Below, piece after piece: positions 1-10,391 of a DNA stretch of 64,000 nucleotides. Each line of letters opens with the position of its first letter. The stretch's first letter is position 1. Source of the stretch: Leishmania infantum JPCM5. Taxonomy: Eukaryota > Euglenozoa > Kinetoplastea > Trypanosomatida > Trypanosomatidae. The translations under genes and the position numbers were made by a program. The notes below the pieces were generated by a model, which had not been told where the DNA came from, did not search any database, and saw only the letters and a program-made list of their open reading frames with translations. The DNA lies in the NCBI RefSeq assembly GCF_000002875.2, contig NC_009420.2:1712951-1776950 (forward strand), in the 5' to 3' direction.

Positions 1-2
1 GC

Positions 3-86
3 GACAAACAGCAGGCGATGTGGCTACGAGGTCGAGCGGAGAGGAAGAAAGCCAAGGAGGAGGTAGATAAACCCGTCCTTCCTTGA
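3..86 (+). CDS. C-terminal fragment of an upstream gene (partial)
   Basis: From base 3 a frame gives 27 residues ending at TGA 84-86. The peptide is rich in Lys, Glu and Arg (AERKKAKEEVDK near its end), typical of a charged C-terminal tail. Another frame also stops nearby at a TAG, so the choice rests on composition only. The gene start lies outside the window and the product cannot be identified. It lies about 0.7 kb before the next gene on the same strand, which fits the polycistronic layout. Confidence 0.45.
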   Translation, partial: DKQQAMWLRGRAERKKAKEEVDKPVLP

Positions 87-802
87 AATCCTCAGCTAGC
101 CCAGCCGGTGTACCTCGTGGCGTTCGAGCGACGTGCTTTTGCCGTCACGTGCAAACGACAAGTGGCACCCTTCACCACCCTCTTTGTCTCCTTGCGCATA
201 GATATGTGTCTATATTGCAACCCCCTCCTCCCCCTCCCCCAATGCAGGACTTGGACCAAGGGGAGGTACGCGAGCCCTGCTTGTCAAGATACAGACTCCT
301 CTTCCCACCCCCTCGTCTCCTCCTCTGTGTGTATGGGAATCCACCCTATCTTTTTCTTCGCCACCCTCTCTCGCTCCGTGCTCTCTCGCCTGCTGCGTCA
401 CGGCGTCGCTTCTGTGCTCGTGCGGGCAGATATCGCACGGCGTGCGTGACGGCAGCACTGGCAGAAGGACGGCTCTTTTCTGTTTTATCGCTGACAAACC
501 CTTTTTCACCCCCTCACCCGTGCTTTGTTTCCCTGGAGCCTGTGGCAGCCGCGTGTGCCGTGACGGCGTGAGCGCCTGTGCGCTCGGCACCGCAAGCGGC
601 TTACTTTTTTTTTGAAAGCGGCAAAGTTTTTTTTTTTTCTTTGCTAGATCGTCGAAACACTCGCTCTGCAGTGGGCTTTCATTGGCTTTTCTTCTATCGT
701 ACCTGCACCACTACGGGAATGGGCCTATTCATTTGAGCCCTCGTATCTCACCAAAACCCTTCCTCCTTTTTCTCTGTGTTAGTCTGTGTAGCGCTCGCCG
801 CA
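87..802. other. Intergenic spacer
   Basis: No gene is supported. The stretch is C/T-rich, as usual for kinetoplastid 3'UTR and intergenic DNA. It contains long T runs at about 605-613 and 627-638 and a second pyrimidine tract at about 755-780, both possible trans-splicing signals for the next gene. Open frames here on both strands have low-complexity products and are not credible. Confidence 0.7.
627..647 (+). promoter_or_regulatory. Candidate polypyrimidine tract and spliced-leader acceptor
   Basis: A T-rich run is followed by the AG at 646-647, giving a 5'UTR of about 155 bases before ATG 803. A second candidate, the pyrimidine run ending in AG at 781-782, would leave only about 20 bases. 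Which is used cannot be decided from sequence. Polypyrimidine tract plus AG is the known acceptor signal in trypanosomatids. Confidence 0.3.
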
Positions 803-1912
803 ATGCTGTACATCAGTAGCGGCCTTGTGGGTCGCAAGGCAATGAGCGGTGAGCTGTCCCCTGAGGAGGACACGTCGGGTGCCAAGGTACTCCTCATCAA
901 CATGCGCAGCCATCAGTCTGATCTGCTCGACCAAGCGCAGCGGAGCAACGTCAACCGTCGCAGATTTTTTCTCGACATTCTCCACTGCAACGAAGACTTG
1001 CACAGGCCGGGTGTGCCCAGCTTCGACGTGATGCAGCTGGAAAAACTGAAACTCTCGGCAGACCACACGCACGAGGACTGGATAGAGCTGGCGCAGCTCA
1101 TAAAGAAGGAGTACCACCACTACCGCGGTTTTGTGGTGGAGAGCGGGTCAGACAACATGGTCACTACCTCCACGGCGGTCAGCTTCTTACTCGAGAACCT
1201 CGGCAAGCCGGTCATTTTCACAGGCTCACTCATCCCCGGTCATCGCATCTACACCGACATGACGCGGAACATTATCCTCGCCTTGGCGTTCGCCAGCTGT
1301 AGCCAGATCTGTGATGTGTGCATTCTCTTTGACGAGATGCTCTACCGCGCAAATCGCACCATCAAAATGAGTCGTTGCAGCTTGCGCCCCTTCGACTCGC
1401 CGCACTTCCCTCCTATCGCATCCATGCGCGGCGGTGTCCTGATAATTCGCAAGGTACTGCTCCGTCCGCACCCCACCGGCCGACTGCGCATCGAAGCAGA
1501 GTTGTCCACGAAGGTGCTGACGCTCGAGCTGGGCCCGGGAGCGCCGTTTGAGTTTTTCCGAGCTGCCATTGAGTACACAAGCGCTCCGGCTCTCATCCTG
1601 CGCTGCTACGGCAGCGGTAACGGGCCGACCCGGCGTGACTTTATGAAGCGCCTCCTCGCCATAGCGAAGACTCGCGACTTGGTGGTGGTGATTTGCACGC
1701 ACAACCGCTACGGGGTGGTGGCGCTGTCCGAATACGAAGCGGGGCGTCAGCTTATGGGGGCTGGGGCCATCAGCGCCGGTGACATGACTCACGAGGCGGC
1801 CATGGTGAAGCTCAAGTACCTGTTCGGTCTTGGCATGTCTCCGGAGCAGGTGCGCAAGTACTTTGCTGTGGACATGCGCGGCGAAGTATCGTCGCCGTCC
1901 GCGAAGCTGTGA
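803..1912 (+). CDS. L-asparaginase I-like protein with altered active site
   Basis: 369 residues from ATG 803; the frame continues upstream only through non-ATG codons, and an in-frame ATG at 842 is an alternative start. The whole chain aligns by eye with type I (cytoplasmic) asparaginases: the block SFLLENLGKPVIFTGS, the ANRTIK segment, the ILRCYGSGN segment and a C-terminal GDMTHEA / RGEVS region. The active site differs from the family. The usual TGGTIG segment near the N terminus is replaced by a stretch ending in Ser36-His37-Gln38. The TDT triad is Ser116-Asp117-Asn118. The catalytic-type Lys is kept (Lys188). Active asparaginases use two Thr nucleophile-like residues; here both are Ser or displaced and the Gly-Gly is gone. 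Inference: weakly active or a pseudoenzyme. Family membership is firm; catalytic ability is not. Confidence 0.85.
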   Translation: MLYISSGLVGRKAMSGELSPEEDTSGAKVLLINMRSHQSDLLDQAQRSNVNRRRFFLDILHCNEDLHRPGVPSFDVMQLEKLKLSADHTHEDWIELAQLIKKEYHHYRGFVVESGSDNMVTTSTAVSFLLENLGKPVIFTGSLIPGHRIYTDMTRNIILALAFASCSQICDVCILFDEMLYRANRTIKMSRCSLRPFDSPHFPPIASMRGGVLIIRKVLLRPHPTGRLRIEAELSTKVLTLELGPGAPFEFFRAAIEYTSAPALILRCYGSGNGPTRRDFMKRLLAIAKTRDLVVVICTHNRYGVVALSEYEAGRQLMGAGAISAGDMTHEAAMVKLKYLFGLGMSPEQVRKYFAVDMRGEVSSPSAKL

Positions 1913-3039
1913 AGCGCCCTGGAGAGCGCTAGCTCCATGTAGGGCGTAAGAAGACACCGGATTCACTGTTCCTATACGCCAGCGTCTCCGCGGGTGCTTG
2001 TCGGAGCACGATGACGCCTTCTCTTCCCTGCCGTAACACTATCTCCATCCTCAGGCTTGCGCGCATGTTTTCCGCTATGTTTTTTTTTTGTTCTTGCGGT
2101 GCGGGCGGGAGGGGCGAGGGGCGTTGTTTGGTTTCTCCGACTCCTTACCGACGGATATGTCAGCACTATAGTTGGACGTGCTCGTTGTACTTCTGCACAA
2201 GCGCACAGGAGCGCGAAGAGGAAAAACATGTTGCACCAACCATGCAATCCAAGCCAACGGGGGGACACTCCCCTTCTTCTTGGCGAGGTGTACTGCACGG
2301 CATAAGCTGTCGGAGCAGATGACTGTCGCTTACCGAAACACGACGTGATATTCTGCGCCGTCGCCCCTACATGTCTCAGGCCTTCCGCTGCCCCCTTTCT
2401 CCCTTCACTCTCCTGTGACCCAGCTTCTGTACCAGGCCCCTTGCTTTCCTGAGGGACGGGTGGGTAGGTGGGTGGTGGTGCCGTGCACGCTCGCGGGGTC
2501 TTTGCGCTGTCGCGTCATCTCTATACTATGCTCTCTCTATCGTCCTTTTTGTCTATTTTTTTTTCTTTCTTTGTGATTCTCCTCATATCCTGTCCGCCTG
2601 CCTGGCTCCGTCTCTGTCTGCGTCGCTCTGTGTGTGTGTGTGTGTCTGCGTCCATCTATGACTGCACACCCCTGACTTGGAGCATGTACAGTAGTCGCGG
2701 CGGCGTAATCTTGCTTGGCTGGCGTTGAAGGCGCATCTATGGTTCACTGTGTGACACATCTGCGGTGTACCACACATCACGAAAAATATTCCATATATGT
2801 AGTTTGTTTATATATATATATATATATATTGTTGTCGAATAAAACTAAGCATACCAAAATCTACCCATCCACGGAATCTTAGTGGAAAAGGCTGCCAGAA
2901 GACGCTGTGCAGAGCGATTCGGCATTCACGCACAGCTTTCACACACGCGCACACGTACACGTACATCCCTCTCGTCTGTCTCTCTCTTCCTTCTCCCGCT
3001 TTGGATAATTTTAGGGGAGCAACGGGGCTGAAGAGTAAC
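1913..3039. other. Intergenic spacer
   Basis: 1.1 kb with no supported gene. It holds a T run near 2079-2090, pyrimidine-rich DNA at 2500-2600, a TG repeat at about 2630-2645 and a TA repeat at about 2808-2830. Pyrimidine-rich sequence at 2975-3000 precedes the next start and probably contains its splice acceptor. Confidence 0.65.
2808..2830. repeat. (TA)n microsatellite
   Basis: About ten consecutive TA units in the spacer before the RMDN-like gene. No coding role. Similar TA tracts recur in other spacers of the window. Confidence 0.9.
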
Positions 3040-3888
3040 ATGGGCAGTTCAAGCAGCAGACAGACGCCGCTGCCGGCGCGGTCCGCGGATACTGCTGCCA
3101 CAGCCGAGGTGACGGCAAACACGACCGACTATCAGGAGTACATCAAGTTTCGTGACCAGCTTCTGGACTTTGCTCTCGGGGAGAGTGCCTTCGACTACAC
3201 CGAGCGCCTCTTCGCCCAGAAGCCGGACAGCCCCGAAGTCATGGCGCTACTAGCAGAGACCACCTTTTTGTATGATAAGACCAAAAACAAGGTATCGCGC
3301 GAGCACTGGTGCGATCGTCTGGACCTGCTGCAGCGCGGCGTCGACGTGAGCCGTAAGTGCATCAACGAGAACAAGGATTACGGCCCGTGCTATCGCACCT
3401 ACGTCATGTGCGCCACACGCGAGGCGGAGGCACTCTACTACATGAAGAGTTTCACGGGACTGGGGCTTGTGGAAAACTACCAGGCCATCATGCGGAAGGG
3501 CGTCAAGGGGATGGAGCTGCTGCCAACGGACGCGGAAATTCCCAACACCCTTGGCGCTCTGTGTGCGCGCTGTTGCTTCCGTTGGTACGACCCGTCGCGT
3601 GTGTACGCGTGGTTCTACGGGCTGCCAACGACGCGCAGGCTGCGTGAGCTGAGCGTGGACTTCCACAAGAAAGCGTGTGAGAACGACCCCAAGAACCTTG
3701 AGTACGCCTGCCGTTTGGCGCAGGCCTACTTCCAGCTAGGCGATCTGGCGAACGCGCGGCGATGGTATGTGAAGGTGCGCGATGAGATGCCGCCGCAGGA
3801 GCTGAAGGATGAGAAGTGGCAGGGCGTAGCACACACGCAGTTGTCCACGGCCTTTGTGAAGCCCAAGTGGAATGTGCCGTTTGCTTAA
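3040..3888 (+). CDS. RMDN-like (regulator of microtubule dynamics) TPR protein
   Basis: 282 residues from ATG 3040; the frame upstream opens at a TTG and is not needed. From about residue 30 the chain is helical and TPR-like. The C-terminal half resembles the RMDN/FAM82 family: LGALCARCCFRWYDPSR, then a helix carrying FHKKACENDPKNLEY, then LAQAYFQLGDLANARRWY. RMDN proteins are TPR proteins associated with microtubules, spindle poles or mitochondria in animals; in trypanosomatids the role is not established here. The N terminus is MGSSSS followed by a polar, disordered stretch. Gly2 with Ser at position 6 fits an N-myristoylation signal, so membrane anchoring is possible. Length is a little shorter than animal RMDN proteins, which often carry an extra N-terminal region. 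Confidence 0.75.
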   Translation: MGSSSSRQTPLPARSADTAATAEVTANTTDYQEYIKFRDQLLDFALGESAFDYTERLFAQKPDSPEVMALLAETTFLYDKTKNKVSREHWCDRLDLLQRGVDVSRKCINENKDYGPCYRTYVMCATREAEALYYMKSFTGLGLVENYQAIMRKGVKGMELLPTDAEIPNTLGALCARCCFRWYDPSRVYAWFYGLPTTRRLRELSVDFHKKACENDPKNLEYACRLAQAYFQLGDLANARRWYVKVRDEMPPQELKDEKWQGVAHTQLSTAFVKPKWNVPFA

Positions 3889-5012
3889 CCTGAACTGTCG
3901 AGTGTGTGCGCGTGTGTGTAGAACACGGTGGCAGCAGGGGAAGGGGTGGGGAGCCAGCGAGGCTGCGGAGGGCGGTGGTTGGCGCTGTTGTTGTTTTTTT
4001 TTGTTCGTGCTACTGATGTGGGCTGTTCTCACCGCCTGCGTTGTTGGCCTTCGCTCTTTTCTTTCTTCTGTGGCTCCCCGCGCGCCCTTCCGATGACTGC
4101 TCTTCTCCCTCCTTATCTCACGTTTCACAGCTGACGATGGTGGTGCGGGTGTGATGACGGCGTGTCAACGACCGTGCCCTGCCGCAGTGGTGGCAGCAGC
4201 CGGGGGAGGGGCTCACTCCATTTGGGTTCTTCTGTTCTCCTTTTCTTAGGTTGTCCTTTTCACCTTTCACTTCCTCTGTTGGCCAGTTTTTCACTCTCCA
4301 CCTCAGAACTGCATACAGGCGAACAGCACGGTTGTGATTTACCTCGATTTTTCTTGGCGCCGACGCGAGTCCAGTGCTGGGGCGTTCACATCGCGAAGAG
4401 ACTGCGTGAAGCGACGAAGCGAAGAGTGAGGCAGGAGAGAGAAGGTGGTGACGCTGCAGCTCTCACCACCACCATCTGCCTTCGACTTCTCTGCTATCGA
4501 AGTGCTCTACTCTCTTTTTCGTCCTCCGCCTTGCCTCCTCTTCCTGTGTGGGAAGCGTGCGCCTGCCATTGTGTGTGCGGGCGCATGCGTGATGCCCATT
4601 TGAATGAAGTGGTGGCGGTGCATGCTGGACGCTGTGGGGGCGAGATTTGTGGTGGCCATGCGTACGCGCCGGTACACTGCCGTCGCGCACACCGCACTTT
4701 TCCTCTCTCTCTCTCTCACTCACGGTCTGCGCCTTTCTTCCTCTCACCCGACGCCTGACGGACGCTGCTTTCGTTCGCGGCGTGTCGTCTTGTTCTCAAT
4801 CGCTCCTCATAATCGCCCTATCATCCCTACTTTTGTGTGTGTGCACGCGCTTCGTAACCGCACCGCGTTCACGTTCTCTGTTGTACTCTCCGGAGCAGGT
4901 GAATTCATCCTCAGTCGGCGTCGTGCTCCCTAGTTGTCCTTTGTTTTGCGCCGGATTCGCTAGCGCCCCAGCAGCTTCGCCGCCGTCTCCACTCCTTTCC
5001 TTCTTCCACAAT
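3889..5012. other. Intergenic spacer
   Basis: 1.1 kb without a supported gene, with C/T-rich blocks at about 4060-4090, 4210-4300 and 4700-4830. The open frame running into the next gene through 4647-5012 has a low-complexity Ser/Leu/Pro product and starts without ATG, so it is treated as 5'UTR rather than coding. Confidence 0.65.
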
Positions 5013-7043
5013 ATGCTTCGCCGACTTGTATCCTGCGCATCGCCGTTTCGCTTGCGGGGCTGTGTTGCGGCCACTGTCTTTGGCAATGCCCGTTTTGCTT
5101 CCACGGCGAACGCATCGGCAGCACCGCCCACGAGCTCCCCCAAGGCGCCGACCTACGGCACTGTTCCCGATATCCCGAACCTGAACTTCCTTTCCAGTCC
5201 TGATAACCTGCTTAACACCGTGGATGGCACGGTGGACGTGTGCGAGGCGTTGCTGAAGGAGATTCCAAAGGCGAAGACGCCGCAGGCAAAGCATGACCTA
5301 ATCGATTCCACCAGCAACGTGCTCTGCCTGCTGCTGGACCCGTGCGAATTTGTACGTCAAATCCACCCAGACGAGAACTACAAGCGTAGCGCCTCCCTCG
5401 CCTTCCAGAAGGGGTACGAGTACATGTGCGAGGTGAACTCGCGGCGCGACCTCTACGACGTCATTAAGGAGCTAGATAGCTCGGAAGGCCGCAAAGGCCT
5501 GACGCCAGAGTCCGTCAAGAATGTTGTGCAGCTGAGGAGGGACATGGAGAGCAACGGCATTCATCTTCCAGACGCGCAGCGCGCCAAGGTGACGGAGATG
5601 AACATCGAGAAGGAAGAACTGGCGATGCGCTTCTTGACAGAGCAGGGCTCGGCCAACCCTTTCGGCACTCTCCGGTACCTTCTTCAGTGCCGCTACGAGC
5701 TGGCGCAGTTGCTGGGGTTCGAGAGCTACGCAGAGCAACAGCTGCGCGGGACGATGCTGGAGAATCAGGAGAACGTGTGGCACTTCCTTTGTAGCATTGC
5801 GAGCAAATATCGTCAGCAGGCGGAGGCGGAGATGGACCTCATCCGTAAACACGTCGGCGAGGTGCGCAATCGTGCCAACATCACCGATGAATACCGAGCC
5901 CGCGTTGCGTCCTCGATGCGGCGCGATGCAGAGCCGGAGAATGCGCTCGAATACTTCTCCGTCGCGAACTGCGTGCGCGGCATTCAGTGTCTCTGCTCGG
6001 AGGTCTTCGGCGTGAAGCTGGAGGAGGTCCCCCTCAACCCCGAAGAGGTCATCAATAACAGTGTCAAGAAGTTTCATGTGTACGATGAGCACAAGAGGTT
6101 TCTCGGCGTGATTGTGCTGGACATGTACATGAACGAGATGAAGTACTGCCAGGCTGGCCACTTGACGCTGCAGCTCGGCTGCGTGCCGCACCAGGAGGCC
6201 CTCGCCACAGTGGGGCTGCGCTTACCGAAGCGGCAGTACCCGGTAGTTGTGCTCACGGCAAATGTTGGCGCGCTGAAGCCGGCGCAGCGCCGCCCCGATG
6301 GCACATACGACGACGAGGCCACCCTAATGCAGCCGAACGAGGTGACGACCGTTTTCCATGAGTTTGGCCACGCCATGCATACCATCTTTGGACAGACCCA
6401 GGTGCAAAACTTGGCCGGCACGCGCGCAAGCATCGACTACGTCGAGACTTTCTCGCAGCTCTTTGAGCAGTTCCTCTCGTCCCACGAGTTCTTGAAGCTG
6501 TGGGCGCACCGCATCAACACCCGTGAACCGATCTCCTTCGACATTGTGCAGAAGCGCAACAGCGCGGCGAACATGTTCAAGCACCTGGATATGCTGGACC
6601 AGGTGGTGCTCTCCGCGGTGGACCAGGCGCTGCACGGGCCGCAGCCGTTAACGGTGTACTTCCCGCACGGCGACCAGGGTCACGTGGGCAAGCGCACGCT
6701 CGGTGACCTGGGCGACTACGGTCGTGGTGGTTTCAACATGGCACGGGCCCTCATTCAGGTGGCGAAGCCGGTCTCCGTCGCGGAGCCGACCGAGACCGGC
6801 GTCCTGAGTACGCTCTCCTTTGAGCACCTTTCGGGATACCCTGCAGGCTACTACGGCTACCTCTACAGCCTGAGCGTGGCGCGTCGAATCTGGACGAAAA
6901 AGTTCGAGCGCGACCCGCTCAACCGCGATGCCGGGCGTGAGTTGGCAGAGAAAGTCATGCGCCACGGCGCCGCCTGTGACCCACGCGAAACCATCGAGAA
7001 ATACCTCGGCGACAACCTCACAGATATTGATATTTGGGCCTAA
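5013..7043 (+). CDS. M3-family metallopeptidase, mitochondrial intermediate peptidase-like
   Basis: 676 residues from ATG 5013. The first 35 residues are rich in Arg, Ala and Ser and lack acidic residues (MLRRLVSCASPFRLRG), a good mitochondrial presequence. The zinc-binding motif HEFGH is at residues 449-453 and the third ligand Glu at 478, in IDYVETFSQLFEQF, 25 residues after the second His as usual in M3 peptidases. Near the C terminus YPAGYYGYLYSLSVAR matches the family's Tyr/Gly-rich substrate loop. M3 family mitochondrial intermediate peptidases remove an octapeptide after the first presequence cut. Other M3 members (thimet oligopeptidase, dipeptidyl carboxypeptidase) are of similar length, but the targeting sequence favours the mitochondrial enzyme. 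All catalytic residues are present. Confidence 0.85.
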   Translation: MLRRLVSCASPFRLRGCVAATVFGNARFASTANASAAPPTSSPKAPTYGTVPDIPNLNFLSSPDNLLNTVDGTVDVCEALLKEIPKAKTPQAKHDLIDSTSNVLCLLLDPCEFVRQIHPDENYKRSASLAFQKGYEYMCEVNSRRDLYDVIKELDSSEGRKGLTPESVKNVVQLRRDMESNGIHLPDAQRAKVTEMNIEKEELAMRFLTEQGSANPFGTLRYLLQCRYELAQLLGFESYAEQQLRGTMLENQENVWHFLCSIASKYRQQAEAEMDLIRKHVGEVRNRANITDEYRARVASSMRRDAEPENALEYFSVANCVRGIQCLCSEVFGVKLEEVPLNPEEVINNSVKKFHVYDEHKRFLGVIVLDMYMNEMKYCQAGHLTLQLGCVPHQEALATVGLRLPKRQYPVVVLTANVGALKPAQRRPDGTYDDEATLMQPNEVTTVFHEFGHAMHTIFGQTQVQNLAGTRASIDYVETFSQLFEQFLSSHEFLKLWAHRINTREPISFDIVQKRNSAANMFKHLDMLDQVVLSAVDQALHGPQPLTVYFPHGDQGHVGKRTLGDLGDYGRGGFNMARALIQVAKPVSVAEPTETGVLSTLSFEHLSGYPAGYYGYLYSLSVARRIWTKKFERDPLNRDAGRELAEKVMRHGAACDPRETIEKYLGDNLTDIDIWA

Positions 7044-8386
7044 AAGAATGGTAAGCAGGTGCGTGTCTCGCTCTCTCTGCGTGCGTGCGCCGGCCAGCCG
7101 CTGCGGTTCGAATCACACAAGAGTAATCGCGGGAGGGGGGGTAGAGGCTCAGGTAGTCCGCGAAAGAGTCGCGCATGCGTGTATGCATGTTTGGAGGTGG
7201 GAGCTGTGGGGGCGGTGGTGGTGGCCGTGGCGACGCAGAGTCCTGCAACGGAGCGTTTCTGCGTGTCATGTGACGAGCTCGTGTTCGAAGATCATCGTTG
7301 CTTCCCGGAGATGAATTCGTCCTCTTCTTTTTTTTTAATATATACGCACCTCTCCCCGCCGTACTTTGGCATTCACAAAGGTCCGTTCTCCCCCCTCTCC
7401 CCTCTCTACTTCCCTCCCCGTCGTGCCGCTGTCTTGGCAGGTGCTCACAGTCGCTGGGCTGCTGCTATGGATGAACATGGCTGCCGAGCGGTTCGCCTAC
7501 CAGGCCTGGCGAGCACTGCGCTCCGTTTGGTATGCTGCGAACGCCTCATCTTTATTCCTCCACCATCCCCTCCCTCTCTGTGTCTGTGTGCTAGGGGGCG
7601 TGCGCAGATGTCTTCTTCACGCACGCATGATCTGTTCATCTCTGTATCCCGCTTTTCCGTCTTGCGGAGGCGCATGCACCAGTAATGTGCGGCTTAGTTC
7701 TCGGAAGTGGCACTTAAAAGAATACAAGGAAGGAAGAGGTTGTTACAAGCAAACAAAAAGGAAAGCAACGGCTGTGGCAAGACGGTTAGAGAGAGAAAAA
7801 GACAGCGTGATAACTACACCATCCCAAGGCGCACCCCAAGAGGTGCATCGAAGCCCGCGCTTAAGCAGAGGAGAAAATGCTCACCACCATCGCAGGTGAC
7901 CACCGCCCACTACTCAAACTCCATCAACGCGGGGCGAAGGGTGTGAAGGACAGACGTTGATCACCGCTCCCTCCCCCCTGCCAAACACGGCAGTGTGCTG
8001 ATGTAATGGCGGATTCTCTCCGTTTCTTTGCTTCACTTTGACCTCGTCTCGGTCGCCTGCTTATCGTGTCGTAACCCTTGCGTGCAACGGCTCCCTCGGC
8101 TGCCTTTTGGCTTCCCGCTTTGGACTCGTTCTCCCTTCACACCGATGTATGCGGTGCTGCGGTGCGAGAGTCGACTCGCTGGCGCTCTCTCTTTCTGTTG
8201 GCACACACGCACACTTCCATTTCACCCACGTACGCCTTGTCTCCGCCGGGCAGTCCGTTGTGCGCCGCTCTTTTTGCGACTCCTCGCAGCTGGCCTTGAA
8301 CCCCCCCCCACTCCCGTCCCCTGCCGATCTTCTCCAGTTCGACCCGCTCCAACGCAAGCCCTTTTGATTTGTTTCTCACGTGAGTC
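7044..8386. other. Intergenic spacer
   Basis: 1.3 kb with no supported gene. It contains T-rich DNA near 7327-7336, C/T-rich DNA at 7380-7420 and 7560-7580, and a purine-rich stretch at about 7700-7880. The pyrimidine-rich block before 8387 (8245-8380) probably carries the splice acceptor for the ATP synthase p18 gene. Confidence 0.65.
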
Positions 8387-8869
8387 ATGATGCGCTCCTC
8401 GTTCGTGCATAAGGCGGCCGCCGCAGCGGCTGGTGGGGGTATGACCGCAACGTCTAGCGATCACAAGATGGCATCGCTGCACAAGCTTCTCACTGGTGAG
8501 GTGCAGTTCCGCAACAACGCCCTGCTGAAGGCGTGCAACATCGAGCACAACTTCGGTTCCAAGTGGAAGTCAGACATTGAGGCGTACGCGAAGTGCCTGC
8601 CGCCGGACGAGAGGAGCTGTCTGGAGCGCCAGGTCGCGCGCGTCACGCTGACGCGCTACACGACTCGCGAGCTTGCCGAGTACTGCGGCGAGGGCCCGGA
8701 GCACGTGGACGCGGTGGCGCGTGAGGCGAACATTGCACAGGCCAAGGCGTATGCGCAGAAAAACGGCGCCGACAAGCTGGAGGCCTACGTGAAAGCCGAG
8801 TCTAAGAACGCCGGCTGGTCCGAGGCCGAGGCGAAGAACTTTATGGATGCCGTGAAAGCGGCCAAATAA
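8387..8869 (+). CDS. p18: Mitochondrial F1 ATP synthase subunit p18
   Basis: 160 residues starting at tandem ATG codons (MMRSSF). The first 20 residues are Ala/Gly-rich with Arg and Lys and no acids, a mitochondrial presequence. The rest is helical with repeating pairs of amphipathic helices, e.g. RYTTRELAEYCGEGPEHVD and DKLEAYVKAESKNAGWSEAEAK. This matches the kinetoplastid/euglenozoan-specific p18 protein, first called mitochondrial ribonucleoprotein p18 and later shown to be an extra F1-ATPase subunit with PPR-like helices bound to the alpha subunits. It is one of the best taxonomic markers in the window, because p18 is restricted to Euglenozoa. Length fits the family. Confidence 0.85.
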   Translation: MMRSSFVHKAAAAAAGGGMTATSSDHKMASLHKLLTGEVQFRNNALLKACNIEHNFGSKWKSDIEAYAKCLPPDERSCLERQVARVTLTRYTTRELAEYCGEGPEHVDAVAREANIAQAKAYAQKNGADKLEAYVKAESKNAGWSEAEAKNFMDAVKAAK

Positions 8870-10391
8870 GCGCTTGTCAAGAAACCGTCCAGCGAGGCGT
8901 GAGGGGTGGTGACGTCGCGCTGCACCTGCTAACCTGGTCTGGACGATATCGTGCCCATCGTTGATCGTAGGCAAGCTTTCGTGTCTTTGCTGATCCGCCT
9001 CTGTGTGACCCTTCTCTCGCTTTCTGTGCTCTGTGTGCAGCACCGGCACCATCTCTCTCTCTCTGCACGAGGCAGAGGCGCTTATACGCGTGCGTGTACA
9101 ACAACAAAGAGAGGGCTCAGGCAGAAGCGGTTGCCGAAGTGGGTGTGCATGTGTGTGCACACACCAGGGGTCGGAGAAACATCGCGAATCAACACGGTAG
9201 GCACGCCCATGGACGAAGACGCGTGCGAGCCCCGCCATGCTTTTTTCTCGCTGTTCGCGTTGTTGTTGTTTTAGTGTAGTTTAGCGGACGAAAAGAAAAT
9301 TGAAGCACTCTCGTTGGTGCGGTAACGCGCGTCAGTGAACAGGATGCCGGCGTTCCAGGGTGCGCGCATGTGTCTGTGAAACTTGTGAGTTGGTGAAGGA
9401 GGAACGCATGAGGGAAGGGGATGGCGATGGTGGTGGACCAGAACTAGAGACAAGTACTGCCCTTGAAGTGGCCATGGGGATGCCAAAGAGGCGCTCGGGG
9501 CTTCGGATGTCTCCTGAGGCGTTTTTTGTTGTTTTGCGAATCTGTACTTGATGGCGTGCTGGTGCCTGTTTCCCTGCGTTCCGTTGTGCACACCCACCCA
9601 CACACACGCCCCCTTCTCCCCTCTCTCTATCGCGACGCGCTGAACCCAAGAAATGACGACGGCCTAGGAAAGGAAGAGCTCTTCTTCGATTAAAAAAAAA
9701 AAACAGCAAGAAAATATTGACACGACAGCGTACTAGTCACGCGTATCATTGGTACGAGGAAAGGGACTAGCCTATCGTAAGAGAAGATCGGAGCTACTGC
9801 AGCTCTCAAAATGTTCGCTGACGACCGCCGGTCGAGGATCGATAGCGTTGCAGGATCGGCGTATTGGAGCCGAACCTTGCGGCACTTCTATGATCATCGC
9901 CGCCTGCATTTCCGACGCGTGCCGTTTCGTCCAAACGGTGGGGTGGCGGTGGTGGTGACAGCTTCAGGGTCATCATGTTGTGACCTATCGGTGAGAACTC
10001 CACTCTTCGTCTCATCTTACTAATCGTGTATCCTCCGGTGAGGCTTGACCTTTTCCTTTGGTAGTCGTTTTGTTTTCATACTCCCCCACGTCGAGGAAAG
10101 CCTCACACGGCCGAAGATCACGCCTCTGCCACAGCTGAAGGAGGCGGGCCTGACAGACACGAGAGCGACCAGACCTTCACATTGGCGGGAGGGGGCGTCT
10201 CCCCGTTCCGCTGTTCTTTTCCACGTTTGGCGCCGTTCTCTTTTCATTGGCTCCCGGTGAGCACCGGTGATTGAGCGCTGGAGCGCATCAGCCGTCCGTG
10301 CGTGGAATCGCCCAAGAAGCAGCCGGCTTTGTATTCCTCTTTACCGCTGCGTACTGCTGGCATACACCCCCTGCAAATCTCGCATATAACA
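8870..10391. other. Intergenic spacer
   Basis: 1.5 kb without a confident gene. An A run (9691-9702) lies near the middle. The segment 9700-10030 is less pyrimidine-rich than the other spacers and contains a 70-residue ATG-initiated frame (9811-10023) reported as a weak finding. Nothing else is seen. Confidence 0.6.

Noticed and set aside
7105..7114. tRNA B-box-like sequence GGTTCGAATC after the peptidase gene
   Set aside because: The flanking bases cannot form a T stem and no acceptor stem or convincing A box is found at the right distance.
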